Positions 21,062 through 30,785 of a DNA stretch of 64,000 nt are shown in pieces. Where the stretch lies: contig CP136891.1 of NCBI GenBank assembly GCA_034359265.1, forward strand, positions 48,538,001-48,602,000, given 5' to 3'. The position numbers were made by a program, and so were the translations under genes. The notes under the pieces were generated by a model that saw nothing but the letters and a program-made list of their open reading frames with translations, made no database searches and had not been told where the DNA came from. The DNA comes from Canna indica (taxonomy: Eukaryota; Streptophyta; Magnoliopsida; Zingiberales; Cannaceae). Positions within the stretch are counted from its first letter, which is position 1. Each line of letters opens with the position of its first letter.

Positions 21062-22692
21062 GTGAAACCAATTTCCATTCCCCCTTATAGGATGTCACTG
21101 GCCGAACTCAGAGAGCTAAAGATGCAATTGCAGGAAATATTAGACCTGGGGTTCATCCGGCTGAGTGTGTCACCCTGGGGTGCCCCAGTTCTCTTCGTGA
21201 AGAAGAAGGATGGGTCGATGTGCATGTGCATCGATTATAGGCAGCTGAACAAGGTGACTGTTAACAACCGCTACCCACTGCCGAGGATAGATGATCTGTT
21301 TGACCAGCTACAGGGGGCTCAATGGTTCTCAAAGATAGATCTGAGGTCCGGAAACCATCGGTTGAGAATCTGGACTGCGATGTGCCAAAGACGGCCTTTA
21401 GGACTCGCTATGGTCACTATGAATTCCTAGTGATGTCCTTTGGCCTAACCAATGCACCTGCTGCCTTCATGGACCTATTGAACAGGGTATTTAAGGAGTA
21501 CCTGGACAACTTTGTGATCGTCTTCATTGACGACATTTTGGTTTACTCCAATATTGAGGAAGATCAATCTAAGTACCTGAGAATGGTCCTAGAAATGCTC
21601 AGAGAGCACCGCTTGTTTGCCAAATTTTCCAAGTATGAATTTTGGTTGGAAAGTGTAGGGTTCTTGGGCCATGTAGTGTCCAAGGAAGGAATAAGGGTAG
21701 ATCCCGCCAAAATTGAAGTGGTTCAGAACTGGAAGCGTCCAACTAGTGTGACCGAGGTCCGCAATTTTGTTGGGTTGGTCGGCTATTACCGGAAGTTTGT
21801 GGAGAATTTCTCTAGAATTGCAGCCCCTCTATCTCGGTTGACCCAGAAGAAGGTCAGATTCGTTTGGGATGACAAATGCGAGGCGAGCTTTCAAAAGCTC
21901 AAGGCATGTTTGACATCTGCACCCGTGTTGGTTGTACCTTCCGACTCAGGAGGGTTTGTGGTTTTCTATGATGCCTCTCGGGTTGGTCTGGGCTGCATCT
22001 TGATACAGTATGACAGATTGATTGCTTATGCGTCTCGCCAGTTGAAAGTTCATGAGAAGAACTATCCAACGCATGACCTAGAATTAGCAGCAATGGTCTT
22101 CGCACTGAATCTTTGGAGGCACTACTTGTACGGGGAGACTTGCAAAATCTACACAGATCACAAGAGTCTCCAGTACTTGCTTACCCAAAAGGAGTTGAAC
22201 CTTAGACAGAGGAGGTGGCTGGAGCTCCTAAAGGACTATGATTGCACCATTATGTATCATCTGGGGAATGCAAATGTGGTAGTAGATGCGCTGAGCAAAA
22301 AATCCATGGGCAGTTTGGCCAATTTGGAAGCTAAGCGGAGGCCTCTAGCTCGAGAGTTGGCTTTATGCCTAGATGGGGGTGCAACCTTATCAGTGTCAGC
22401 TTCAAGTGCCCTGATGGACCATCTGCGGGTACAGTCCACGCTGGTGGACATGCTGCGTTCTGCGCAGGGGGAAGATGCCTTTTGTGCACTGACCAAGGAC
22501 CTGGTACAAAGAGGTGATGTAGAGAATGGTTTCAGATTGGACTTAAAAGGTGTGCTAAGGTTTAGAGACCGTATAGTAGTACCAGACATGGCTAAGGTGC
22601 GCAGGCAAGTACTGGAACTGGATCATCGTTCCACTTACACGATGCATCCGAGGGCCACTAAGATGTACCGGGACATAAGGCAGCATTACTAG
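21062..22692 (+). pseudogene. Tekay reverse transcriptase and RNase H (frameshifted)
   Basis: The first frame, 21062-21430, has [14 protein letters not shown] and the reverse-transcriptase fingers ([29 protein letters not shown]). A frameshift near 21345-21390 moves it to 21322-22692, which holds [19 protein letters not shown], the catalytic FIDD at 21523-21534, [10 protein letters not shown], RNase H ([49 protein letters not shown]) and the start of the integrase HHCC region ([18 protein letters not shown]). TAG at 22690-22692 stops it. Confidence 0.9.
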
Positions 22693-23910
22693 TGGAAGGG
22701 CATGAAAAGAGAGGTGGCAGAATTTGTTTCTAAATGTCTAGTCTGTCAGCAGGTGAAATCCGAACACCTTAAGCCTGCGGGGCTCCTACAAAATCTCGAA
22801 GTGCCCGAGTGGAAGTGGGAGAAAATCACCATGGATCTAGTGACTGGATTACCTAAGTCAAAAGGCGATTTTGATTCCATTTGGGTGGTGGTGGACCGGT
22901 TAACCAAGACCGCGAACTTTATACCAGTGAAAACTACTTTCTCTACCGAGTAGTATGCCCGACTATTTTTGGATAGGATTGTGGCATATCAAGGTACCCC
23001 GGTGATAATTATATCCGATCGTGGTATCCAGTTCACAGCCCGGTTTGGGTAATCCTTTCGGGAAGCCTTGGGTACTCAGGTGCGTTTCAGTACAGCCTTC
23101 CATCCGCAGACTGACGGGCAGTCAGAGAGGAGTAGAGGACCATCCAAACTTTGGAGGACATGTTGAGGGTGTGCGTCTTGGATATGGTAGATGGCTGGGA
23201 GAGGCACCTACCGTTGATCGAATTCGCCTATAACAACAGCTATCACAGTAGCATTGGCATGGCTCCTTTTGAGGCCTTGTATGGGCGGCGGTGCAGGTGC
23301 CCGGTGGGCTGGCTTGAGGCATGGGAATCACTCATGGTGGGCCCCGACCTGGTTGAGGAGGCGGTAGAAAAAGTAAAGGTCATTAAGGAAAGACTGTTGG
23401 TGGCTCAGAGTCGACAAAAAATGTATGCCGACAGAAAGGCCAAGGAATTGGAATTTGCAGAGGGTGACTTACTATTTCTGAGGGTCTCTCCTATGAAAGG
23501 GGTGGTCCAGTTTGGGAAGAAGGGGAAATTGAGCCCTAGATACATTGGGCCTTTTCCCGTTCTCAAGCGGAGGGGCGAAGTGGCCTATGAGCTGGCATTG
23601 CCTCCTAGCCTGAGCAGAGTACACCCGGTCTTCCATGTATCCATGTTGTGGAAGTATGTAAAGGATGATTCACATGTGATCGAGCCCTCTTCTATCGAGG
23701 TAGATTCGGCCATCGCGTTTGAGGAAAGGCCGGTGGAGATTCTTGACTACCAGATCAGGAAGCCAAGGTCCAAAAAAATTCCCCTAGTAAAGGTCTGATG
23801 GGAGCACCATTCCGGGAAAGAGGCCACATGAGAGAGCGCTACCCTTCCTTGTTCGAGGAGTCGGTAAGTCCTTGTTATTTAAGTAAATTCGAGGATGAAT
23901 TTCCCTTAAG
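22693..23910 (+). pseudogene. Tekay integrase and chromodomain-like C-terminus (broken)
   Basis: The Cys pair CLVCQQVK at 22735-22758 completes the HHCC zinc finger. The core has ITMDLVTGLP (first Asp), IISDRGIQF (second Asp, about 23010) and TDGQSER (Glu, about 23110). A TAG at 22951 and frameshifts near 23050 and 23125 interrupt it. The frame 23151-23798 carries the C-terminal region (NNSYHSSIGMAPFEALYGRR, FLRVSPMKGV, GKLSPRYIGPF, RVHPVFHVSML) and the chromodomain-like tail ending in PLVKV, TGA at 23796-23798, WEHHSGKEATWE. Chromodomain tails direct integration to heterochromatin in chromoviruses. Confidence 0.88.
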
Positions 23911-23919
23911 GGGGAAGGT
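23909..23919 (+). other. Polypurine tract of the Tekay element
   Basis: AAGGGGGAAGGT directly before the LTR start TGTAAGACCC, in the position of the plus-strand primer. Confidence 0.75.
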
Positions 23920-26373
23920 TGTAAGACCCGAAAAAAAGTTTCCTAATATAAAAATCTATTTTGGTGCAGCACGTCGGACCCGGGGGTAGTCGAGTCGAGC
24001 CTCAAGATCGCCTCGAGTGAATAGGTATGACTCGGCTAATGAATCATGAAGTCTATTTGGATAAGTAACTTTCCTTTTATAAAATCATACTTTAAATTAA
24101 GTTAACTCGAGTCATATTATGGTTTGAGTCGGAACCCAAGTTGAGTTCGGGTTTAGTCGAGGTTTGAGTGCGAGTTAAGTGAGTCAAGAGGCCTCATTTG
24201 GAAAGCTAGATGAGGGATTAAAACCCTCATCTTGCAGCCGTGTGGCACATCTATTGAGCCGCACAAGGCTGCCTATGGGGAGAGAGGAAGAGGAGAAAGG
24301 TGAAGCTTGGGGCTTGGATCGATCCGGGATTCGCGTCGTCGCCGGAAAAATTTCAAGTCGTCGTCACCCGATCCTTGTTTCTCCGCAACCTAGGTGAGTG
24401 GTTAAAATTTGAAGCTTGGGGGAGGCGAGTGGCCGAACCCTAGATGAGATAGGTTGAGTCTTCACGATCTTTTCGACAAATCTTGATTTCTATGATGTGC
24501 ATTCACTATTTTATGAAATTTCTTGTCGGAACTCGCTGTTTCTTCGTCGATTTGCAAGTTTTTAGGGTTGCCGAGTCATGGGGAAACGGCAAGGAAGCCC
24601 TTAGATGACCTTAGATAAATGTTCGATGTAGTTCTACTTGTATATCTTTCGTATATTGAAGCATGTCTTCCCTAGGAGTCCCTTGAATGGCCGAATGAAC
24701 CTTACCACTCATGAAGAGGGTTCGGCCAAGGGTGAGGGAAGGGTAAATTAGTTAATTGGCATTTTAAGTTACATTCGGAATTAAAGAGGTAGGGGTATAG
24801 CTAGAGTCTCCTCCCGCTTTTCCTACCATTAGGACCATGGCCGAGCAAGGTCTTCCTTGCTCATGGTTCGGCCAAGGCTAGGGAGGGGAGAACAAATTAG
24901 CGATAGATGGAAATTTCATGACTATAAGGATCATACAAAAAATATGACAATTCTTAGTAAGAAAATCAAACTTAGCAAGTAGCTTTATTGATTTGAAACT
25001 TTAGGAATGCTAGTCTTGTAACCATACTTGGCATTTGATCCTTAAACTTGGATGTTGACAATGTTTCCATGTTTTATAATTCATATATGTTATTTAAATT
25101 TATTACTACCGTGCCATGCTAGATAGTTGCTCCTTATTGAGCTAATATTCCTAAGGTAGTATAAGAATTGTTAGGTATGTGCATTATGGTTATATATGAT
25201 GAATAATGTAATATTCAAGCATTTTTCTTTAAATTATGTATGCTGCCCTAAATGTTCTTGAATGGTATTCCAAGGTTGACTCATGGAAATTCTCACCTAA
25301 GACAGTGTAGAAGGCTAGTTAACATGTAAGGTGCCAATAGATGTTCATAGCACATTTATGGAAACTTAGATATGAGACAATAACACTTCTATAACTGCTT
25401 ATATATTTTTGGAAACTTAAAGACTGTAGGTGCGCATATACTAAAAGGGGCAGCATGAATTGTTGACCCGGTAGCCGGACATGGCTAGATACGGGCCAAG
25501 GGCCCGAGTTATATTTTTATGTATGGAAATCCTAGGATATTGAATGTGTAATGTGCTTGAGATGGTCCGCCGAGGAGCGAGGAGGTCGAAAATGGCTCAG
25601 CTCAGCCAGCTGGGTCTAGAGGTGCGCCAGTGGACCCGCTAGGTGCTAGACCCCAGTTGGGTGGGACTAGCTATCCTTACCCCAGATGGTTTGCGGAGAC
25701 TAGTGGCCATCCTAGTCGATGGCCCGGGATATGGCAGGGACGGCTGTAGCCGGGATATGATTCTATGAGTAGGCCCAAGGGCCGAATGCCGAAGGCTAAA
25801 TAAGCCGAGATGGCAGGTTATCATGTTCAGTTGATGTGGACGAACCCGTTGGGGGTCGGTAATCGCATTAGAAATAAATTTTACCCCCTAGTACATTTGT
25901 TTTATTGCCCTATATGATATATATATATATATATATGACTGTGGCTTATGTGGAGGTTCAATTGAACCACTCACTGAGTCCCAAGTGGGCTCACAGTTTA
26001 TTTCTATTTTTGCAGAGCATGAGCAGTAGCTTTGTGTCGACATGGTGGAGCTGGAGGGTAGAGGCGGTGCCAAATGTCTTAGCGATGTCCATGAGTCATA
26101 GTCTAGTCCTAGTTATGTTGGTTTATTTCTGCACTGACGGTTGTAATTGAAAAGAATTGCAAAAACGTGATGTTTGTCCATTTGGATTTGAGGTTGATGT
26201 TTCTTCTTGATTTGAAAAACTTATACATTGTGACTTGCAAACTTTGTTTTATAAAGTATGTTAAGTTTCCTTCAGTCGATGTGTTTTGGTTTCTTGATGT
26301 CAGTGTAGACAGAACGCTACAGGGTAGGATGTGGACCCTGGCCGGTCACACTACCCTCAGTCGGGGTGTGACA
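23920..26373 (+). repeat. Complete Tekay LTR (2454 bp)
   Basis: Starts TGTAAGACCCGAAAAAAAG and ends CAGTCGGGGTGTGACA. It matches solo LTR 16139-18588 (reversed) and the LTR at 60278-64000 (reversed). Features include GGGCCAAGGGCCCGAG-type GC blocks near 25490 and a (TA)n run at 25916-25936. It serves as 3' LTR for the upstream internal region and as 5' LTR for the leader that follows. Short ORFs inside are not credible genes. Confidence 0.92.
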
Positions 26374-26644
26374 AAGTTGGTATCAGAGCACTAGGTTAAG
26401 TCTTATCTATGACTCAGTGTTGGGTACCTTATGAGGCATATGCTAGCGTGCCGACTTACGATATAGTTATGCTACAAGATTGGGCGACCACTCCTGCACT
26501 CAGTGCACCATGCGGTTAGTAGTTTAAAGTGCTTGTGTTAATAATTTCTTATATGTCATGCAATTTCCTTTCTTCCTTGTGATAGTGAAATGGATGCTCG
26601 AAATGCTGCTTTGAGCGGTAGTGGCAGTAACTCGAAGGATCGTA
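26374..26644 (+). other. Second Tekay primer site, leader and gag start (partial copy 2)
   Basis: TTGGTATCAGAGCACTAGG follows the LTR, then about 200 bases of leader and a gag start at 26590 (MDARNAALSGS). After only ~50 bases of gag it jumps, at a short match around AGTTTATTTC, back into the last 380 bases of the LTR. Confidence 0.85.
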
Positions 26645-27023
26645 AGTTTATTTCTATTTTTATAGAGCATGAGCAGTAGCTTTGTGTCGACATGGTGCAG
26701 CTGGAGGGTAGAGGCGGTGCCAAATCTCGTAGCGGCATCCATGAGTCTTAGACTAGTACTAGTTATGTTGGTTTATTTCTACACTGACGGTTGTAATTGG
26801 AAAGAATTGCAAAAACGTGATGTTTGTCCATTTGGATTTGAGGTTGATGTTTCTTCTTGTTTTGAAAAACTTATACATTCTAACTTGCAAACTTTGTTTT
26901 ATAAAGTATGTTAAGTTTCCTTCAATCGATGTGTTTTGGTTTCTTGATATCAGTGTAGACAGTAAGCTATAGGGCAAGATGTGGAGCCTGGCCGGTAACA
27001 CTACCCTCAGTCGGGGTGTGACA
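26645..27023 (+). repeat. Tekay LTR 3'-end fragment (379 bp)
   Basis: Collinear with 25996-26373 of the complete LTR and ending TCGGGGTGTGACA. The left junction is gag to LTR, so the rest of that LTR and the internal region are missing. Confidence 0.87.
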
Positions 27024-28434
27024 AAGTTGGTATCAGAGCACTTGGTTAGGTCTTGTCTTTGACTCAGTGTTGTGTACCGTATGAGGCATATGCTAGTGTG
27101 CTGACTTTTGGTATAGTTATGCTACGAGATTGGGCGACCACTCCTGCAATCAGTGCCCGTGGTTCCAGTGGTACCAGTAGTGGCGGAGGTGGTAGCACCA
27201 GTGGTCAGAACCCCAACTTATGCAAATTTTGTCACCTTGAAGCCACCAGAGTTCACTGGGACAGATCGTCAGGTGGAAGTGATGGAATTTATGGGGGATT
27301 GCTATGAGCTATTCATGCAACTGGGATGTTCATTAGAGGCGGCTGCTCGTATGGTCGGTCTTCAGATGAGGGGACCAGCAAAGGTCTGGCTGCAAACTTG
27401 GAAGGCCCGCAGGGCAGCTGGCGCACCACCTCCCACATGGGAGGAATTTCGGGCGACTGCGGAAGAGCAGTACTTACCCATGAGTGTCTGTGACAAGCGC
27501 CCCCGTGATTTTGAGAAGCTGCGCCAAGCTGGAGTCATGACAATGTTGGAGTATGAGATGGAGCTTAATCATCTCTCCAAGTACCATCCCACCCTAGTGG
27601 CGACTGAGACCGCTAGGGTCAAGAGGTTCGTGGTATGATTGAGGCCACAAATTGGCAGGCTTATTCATTTCACCGAGGAATATACACTGGCTCGGGTAGT
27701 GGATAAAGCATTGAAGCTCTACATTAAGAAGCTTTGGTGCCGTTCGAGAGAAATGACGAGCCAACTAAGAAGAACTTCCGGTCATAGGGTCTTAGTAGTC
27801 GACCTTGGCACTCTGAAGGGGCAATGCCCACAGCAGATCAGCAGCAAAGCTGGGGGCATAATGGTAATCGGGGCCGTGGAGGCCAAGGGACCGGGTCAGT
27901 GAGGTCGGCAGTGTCAGGAGGTGGTTCTCAGAGATCTGAGGTGCCATAGTGTGGCAGCTGCTGTCAGAGGCACTGGGGGTCCTGCCTTAACCGCACTAAT
28001 GTTTGCTTCGAGTGCAGTCGGGTCGGACATTTCAAGAAGGATTGCCCTGAGGGAACTGGTCAGAAGCCTGAGCAGTCAAGGGGTAAAGCACGTATGTCAG
28101 TAGGGCCAGTAGCAATGAGAGGGTAGACTCATAATAGGGGGCCGCAGACCAGTCATTCAGAGAGGCCGCCTGCGCGGGTCTATGCTATGAACCGTGATGG
28201 GGCAGAGGCTTCCAAAGCAGTGGTGATAGGTACTATTTTAGTATGTTTGTCTGCTGCATATGTTTTATTTGATCCGGGTGCCACGCACTCATTTGTGTCT
28301 GCCATATTTGCTGCAAAGCTGCCAATGGCACCCTCTATGCTTGATGGGCCATTGATGGTATCAATGCCTACGGGCGATGCAATCTTAACAACCTCAATTT
28401 ATCAAGGGTGTGAAGTGCTCATATGCGGCCATGT
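27024..28434 (+). pseudogene. Tekay leader, gag and partial protease (partial copy 3)
   Basis: Primer site at about 27029 and leader, then at about 27145 a jump from leader into gag through the shared bases CAGTGC, which removes ~300 bases of gag N-terminus. The frame 27153-27638 holds the gag core (GPAKVWLQTWKARR, EFRATAEEQYLP) and ends at TGA. A CCHC knuckle (CFECSRVGHFKKDC) is intact at 28004-28047, then protease DPGATHSFVS in 28187-28434. The copy is cut inside protease at CATATGCGGCCATGT. Confidence 0.87.
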
Positions 28435-28446
28435 GCTAGCGTGCCG

Positions 28447-28475
28447 GTCACACTACCCTCAGTCGGGGTGTGACA
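28447..28475 (+). repeat. Tekay LTR extreme 3' end (~30 bp)
   Basis: GTCACACTACCCTCAGTCGG then GGTGTGACA, the last bases of the LTR, followed at once by another primer site. A 12-base piece of leader (GCTAGCGTGCCG, 28435-28446) sits between the broken protease and this fragment. Confidence 0.85.
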
Positions 28476-29146
28476 AGGTTGGTATCAGAGCACTACGTTA
28501 GGACTTGTCTATGACTCAGTGTTGGGTTCCGTATGAGGCATATGCTAGCGTGCCGACTTACGGTATAGTTATGCTACGAGATTGGGCGACCACTCATGCA
28601 CTCAGCGCACCATGCGATTAGTAGTTTAAAGAGCTTGTGTTAATAATTTCTTATATGTCATGCAATTTCCTTTCTTCGTTGTGATAGTGAAATGGATGCT
28701 CGAAATGCTGCTTTGAGCGGTAGTGGCAGTAACTCGACGGAACGTCGAGGCCGGGGGCGAGGTCGAGGCCAAACCCGGGGCAAAGATTTAGAACTGTCTG
28801 AGGGACAGGGACAAGAGTCAGCGGTTGATCTACCACAGGCTCAGGTGAACCAATTAACTGAGGTGCTCCATAAGGAGCAGGAACTGAGACAGCAGTTGCA
28901 GCTGCAGATGTAGCAGCAGTCCCAGTAGCCACCGCCACAGCCAGTGCCCGTGGTTTCAGTGGTACCAGAAGTGGTGGAGGTGGTAGCACCAGTGGTCAGA
29001 ACTCCAACTTATGCAAATTGTGTGACCTTGAAGCCACCAGAGTTCACTGGGACAGATCGTCAGGTGTAAGTGACGGAATTTCTGGGGGATTGATATGAGT
29101 TTTGCATGGAACTGGGATGTTCATCAGAGGCGGCTGCTCGTTAGGA
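28476..29146 (+). pseudogene. Tekay leader and gag N-terminal part (partial copy 4)
   Basis: Primer site TTGGTATCAGAGCACTACG, leader, then gag from 28692 (MDARNAALSGS; Arg/Gly-rich segment; Gln-rich segment). TAG at 28911-28913 and further stops interrupt it. Homology to the gag core continues to about 29200, where the sequence folds back on itself. Confidence 0.85.
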
Positions 29147-29254
29147 CGGTCTTCAGATGAGGGGACCAGCAAAGGTCTGGCTGCAAACTTGGAAGGCCCG
29201 CAGCCAACACGGGCCCGCAGCCAGACCTTTGCCGGTCCCCTCATCTGAAGACCG
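29147..29254. repeat. Inverted duplication inside Tekay gag
   Basis: Arms 29147-29184 and 29217-29254 are inverted copies of the gag segment CGGTCTTCAGATGAGGGGAC ... CTGGCTGC (38 bases, one visible mismatch), with a 32-base spacer. CTTGGAAGGC in the spacer pairs again with GCCTTCCAAG at 29260 and 29276. This ends the Tekay cluster. Confidence 0.85.
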
Positions 29255-29427
29255 ACCATGCCTTCCAAGTAACATGCCTTCCAAGTCTGCACCTCATAGG
29301 CGAGCTTTCAAGAGGTCTTTAGATTAATTTGGTTTCTTGATGTCGTTATATCCAACTTTGACCGCCCGACATGATTATGTCAATCAATGACAATATCTTG
29401 AGTCAATGTCTTTATAGGTAAGATGGT

Positions 29428-29655
29428 CCTATTCCATTTGGGATTCATGTTATTCATATTGCACTAAGTATTTCTTTTAACCGCTAACTTCATTCTAAAT
29501 TTCGGCAGCATCTCGCTACAGTTCTCCGAATACGCATATCATCTAGGCGCGTGTCGGAGAACAAGAGAGATACAATAGCCAAAATTTAAGAATGAGTTAA
29601 CAGTTAAAAGAAAAAACTAAGTCCAATACAAATAACTATGTTCCCAAATTGTCCA
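29428..29655. repeat. Imperfect ~228-bp hairpin (MITE-like)
   Basis: Left arm about 29428-29534 and right arm about 29549-29655 are imperfect inverted copies: CATTTGGGA...TTTCTTTTAACCGCTAACTTCATTCTAAATTT pairs with AAATTTAAGAATGAGTTAACAG...TCCCAAATTG. The apex is GTTCTCCGA ... TCGGAGAAC. No ORF, and no clear target duplication. It could be a MITE, or give a dsRNA if transcribed. Confidence 0.7.
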
Positions 29656-29669
29656 ATTAGTGACAATTC

Positions 29670-29728
29670 AAGGGTTGTATATTGTATAAAAGATCATCTA
29701 TTTCTTTTACACGAACATACAACCCCCA
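29670..29728. repeat. Second short hairpin (~59 bp)
   Basis: GGGTTGTAT and a following TAAAAGA pair with TCTTTTACAC...ATACAACCC, arms of ~22 bases around a short loop. It lies 15 bases after the larger hairpin and may be part of the same element. Confidence 0.65.
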
Positions 29729-29828
29729 AATGGATCTAAGGTTTTGCTAAATCTTATCTGACTTGTCGATGCGTATGTGAAACATATCAACTCATCGGAT
29801 GGATGATTATTTTCTAAATGTTTCGATG

Positions 29829-29906
29829 CCGGTTCGAGTCCATAATGGATGATTCCGGCACGAGTCTAAAGTGGACGATTCCGGCGCGAATCCGAAGTGG
29901 ACGATT
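29829..29906 (+). repeat. 26-bp tandem repeat, three units
   Basis: Units start CCGG at 29829, 29855 and 29881, of the form CCGGCACGAGTCTAAAGTGG then ACGATT. Purpose unknown. Confidence 0.8.
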
Positions 29907-30168
29907 CTAATTAATCTAAATCTAAAGGGTAACAATAAAATTATTCTAAATTAATATAATTTAAATTAATCTAATCTAAATTAATCTAATCTAAATTAAT
30001 CTAAAGATTAACATTAATCAAAATTAATTTAATCTAATCTAAACATCTAAATTAACTTAAACATTTAATTAATCTAAACATCTAAGATTTAATTAATCTA
30101 CACATGTAAATTTACCATAAAAACATTTAATTAATCTAGAATTAGGATTTAATAAAAGAAAAAAATTA
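29907..30168. repeat. AT-rich degenerate repeat of ATTAATCTAA
   Basis: Irregular repeats of ATTAATCTAA and ATCTAAACAT over ~260 bases. No coding signal. Confidence 0.75.
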
Positions 30169-30782
30169 GGGTTTAAAAAAACCCTATTATCTGCACTGGA
30201 GTCCAGTGTCCGACATATGTCCGACACTGGACAATGCTCCGTCCACCGCCCAAAACCCTAAAACTAGTGTTTTGGCCAGTTCTACAATAAATAGAGAGGG
30301 GGTGAGTTTCCTGGAGTGGGCGACGACGGCAGGCGGCTGCGGCGAGTGGCTCGGCGGGCGACGACGATGGGCGCAGATCGGCGGCGGCAGCAGCAAGGAA
30401 GAAGGAGGAAGGGGAGGGCACGATCTGGGTCGACTTCAATAAATTTATCAACAATAGCTCACTCATCCATTAGAAAGTTGTTGTTGATAAGTAACATCAT
30501 CACTAACGGCTCACTCGTCCGTTAGAACATTGTTGCTGATAAGTATTTTATTTTCGCGCCGTGAGCACGCGATTAGCTAAAGAGTGACGAATACCGTAGC
30601 CGTAACTAAGCCGTTGCTAATGTGAAAATATATCTGCAATGGCTCATGCGACTATAACAAAGCCATTGCAGATATATTACATCTATAACGGCCCTAGCGG
30701 CCGTAAGAACGCCGTTAGAAATAACAACGGCTTGAGCGACCGTTGTTGATAACCGTTGCTGATTATCATATTTCTAGTAGTG
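30169..30782. mobile_element. Right end of a CACTA-type transposon (left end missing)
   Basis: The plus strand ends ATTTCTAGTAGTG at 30782, the inverted form of the CACTACTAGAAAT terminus. Before it are subterminal repeats such as AACGGCTTGAGCGACCGTTG and its inverted partners (30440-30770). A 32-bp near-perfect palindrome lies at 30201-30232. Bases 30300-30430 are GC-rich (CGGCGG runs) and look like a captured gene fragment of unknown origin; ORFs there are not convincing. No matching CACTA start is visible to the left. TTT follows before LTR sequence resumes at 30786. Confidence 0.65.
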
Positions 30783-30785
30783 TTT

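Larger units (their letters stand above)
19107..26373 (+). mobile_element. Tekay/Del-like chromovirus (Ty3/gypsy), 5' LTR missing
   Basis: Internal region with gag, zinc knuckle, protease, reverse transcriptase, RNase H, integrase and a chromodomain-like C-terminus, then polypurine tract and a full 2454-bp 3' LTR. Domain order and the C-terminal PLVKV..WEHHSGKEATWE motif fit Tekay/Del chromoviruses. The 5' LTR is replaced by a reversed LTR fragment. The 3' LTR runs straight into another primer site and leader, the first of a chain of partial copies. Confidence 0.88.

Noticed and set aside
20644..21078. 144-codon minus-strand ORF over Tekay protease
   Set aside because: Antisense shadow of the protease frame.
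29831..29841. GGTTCGAGTCC matches the pol III B-box, suggesting a tRNA or SINE
   Set aside because: No A-box at a suitable distance, no cloverleaf, and the sequence is part of a 26-bp tandem repeat.
30173..30525. Overlapping GC-rich ORFs on both strands
   Set aside because: Composition-driven, overlapping, without domains, in a CACTA remnant. Kept only as a possible captured fragment.
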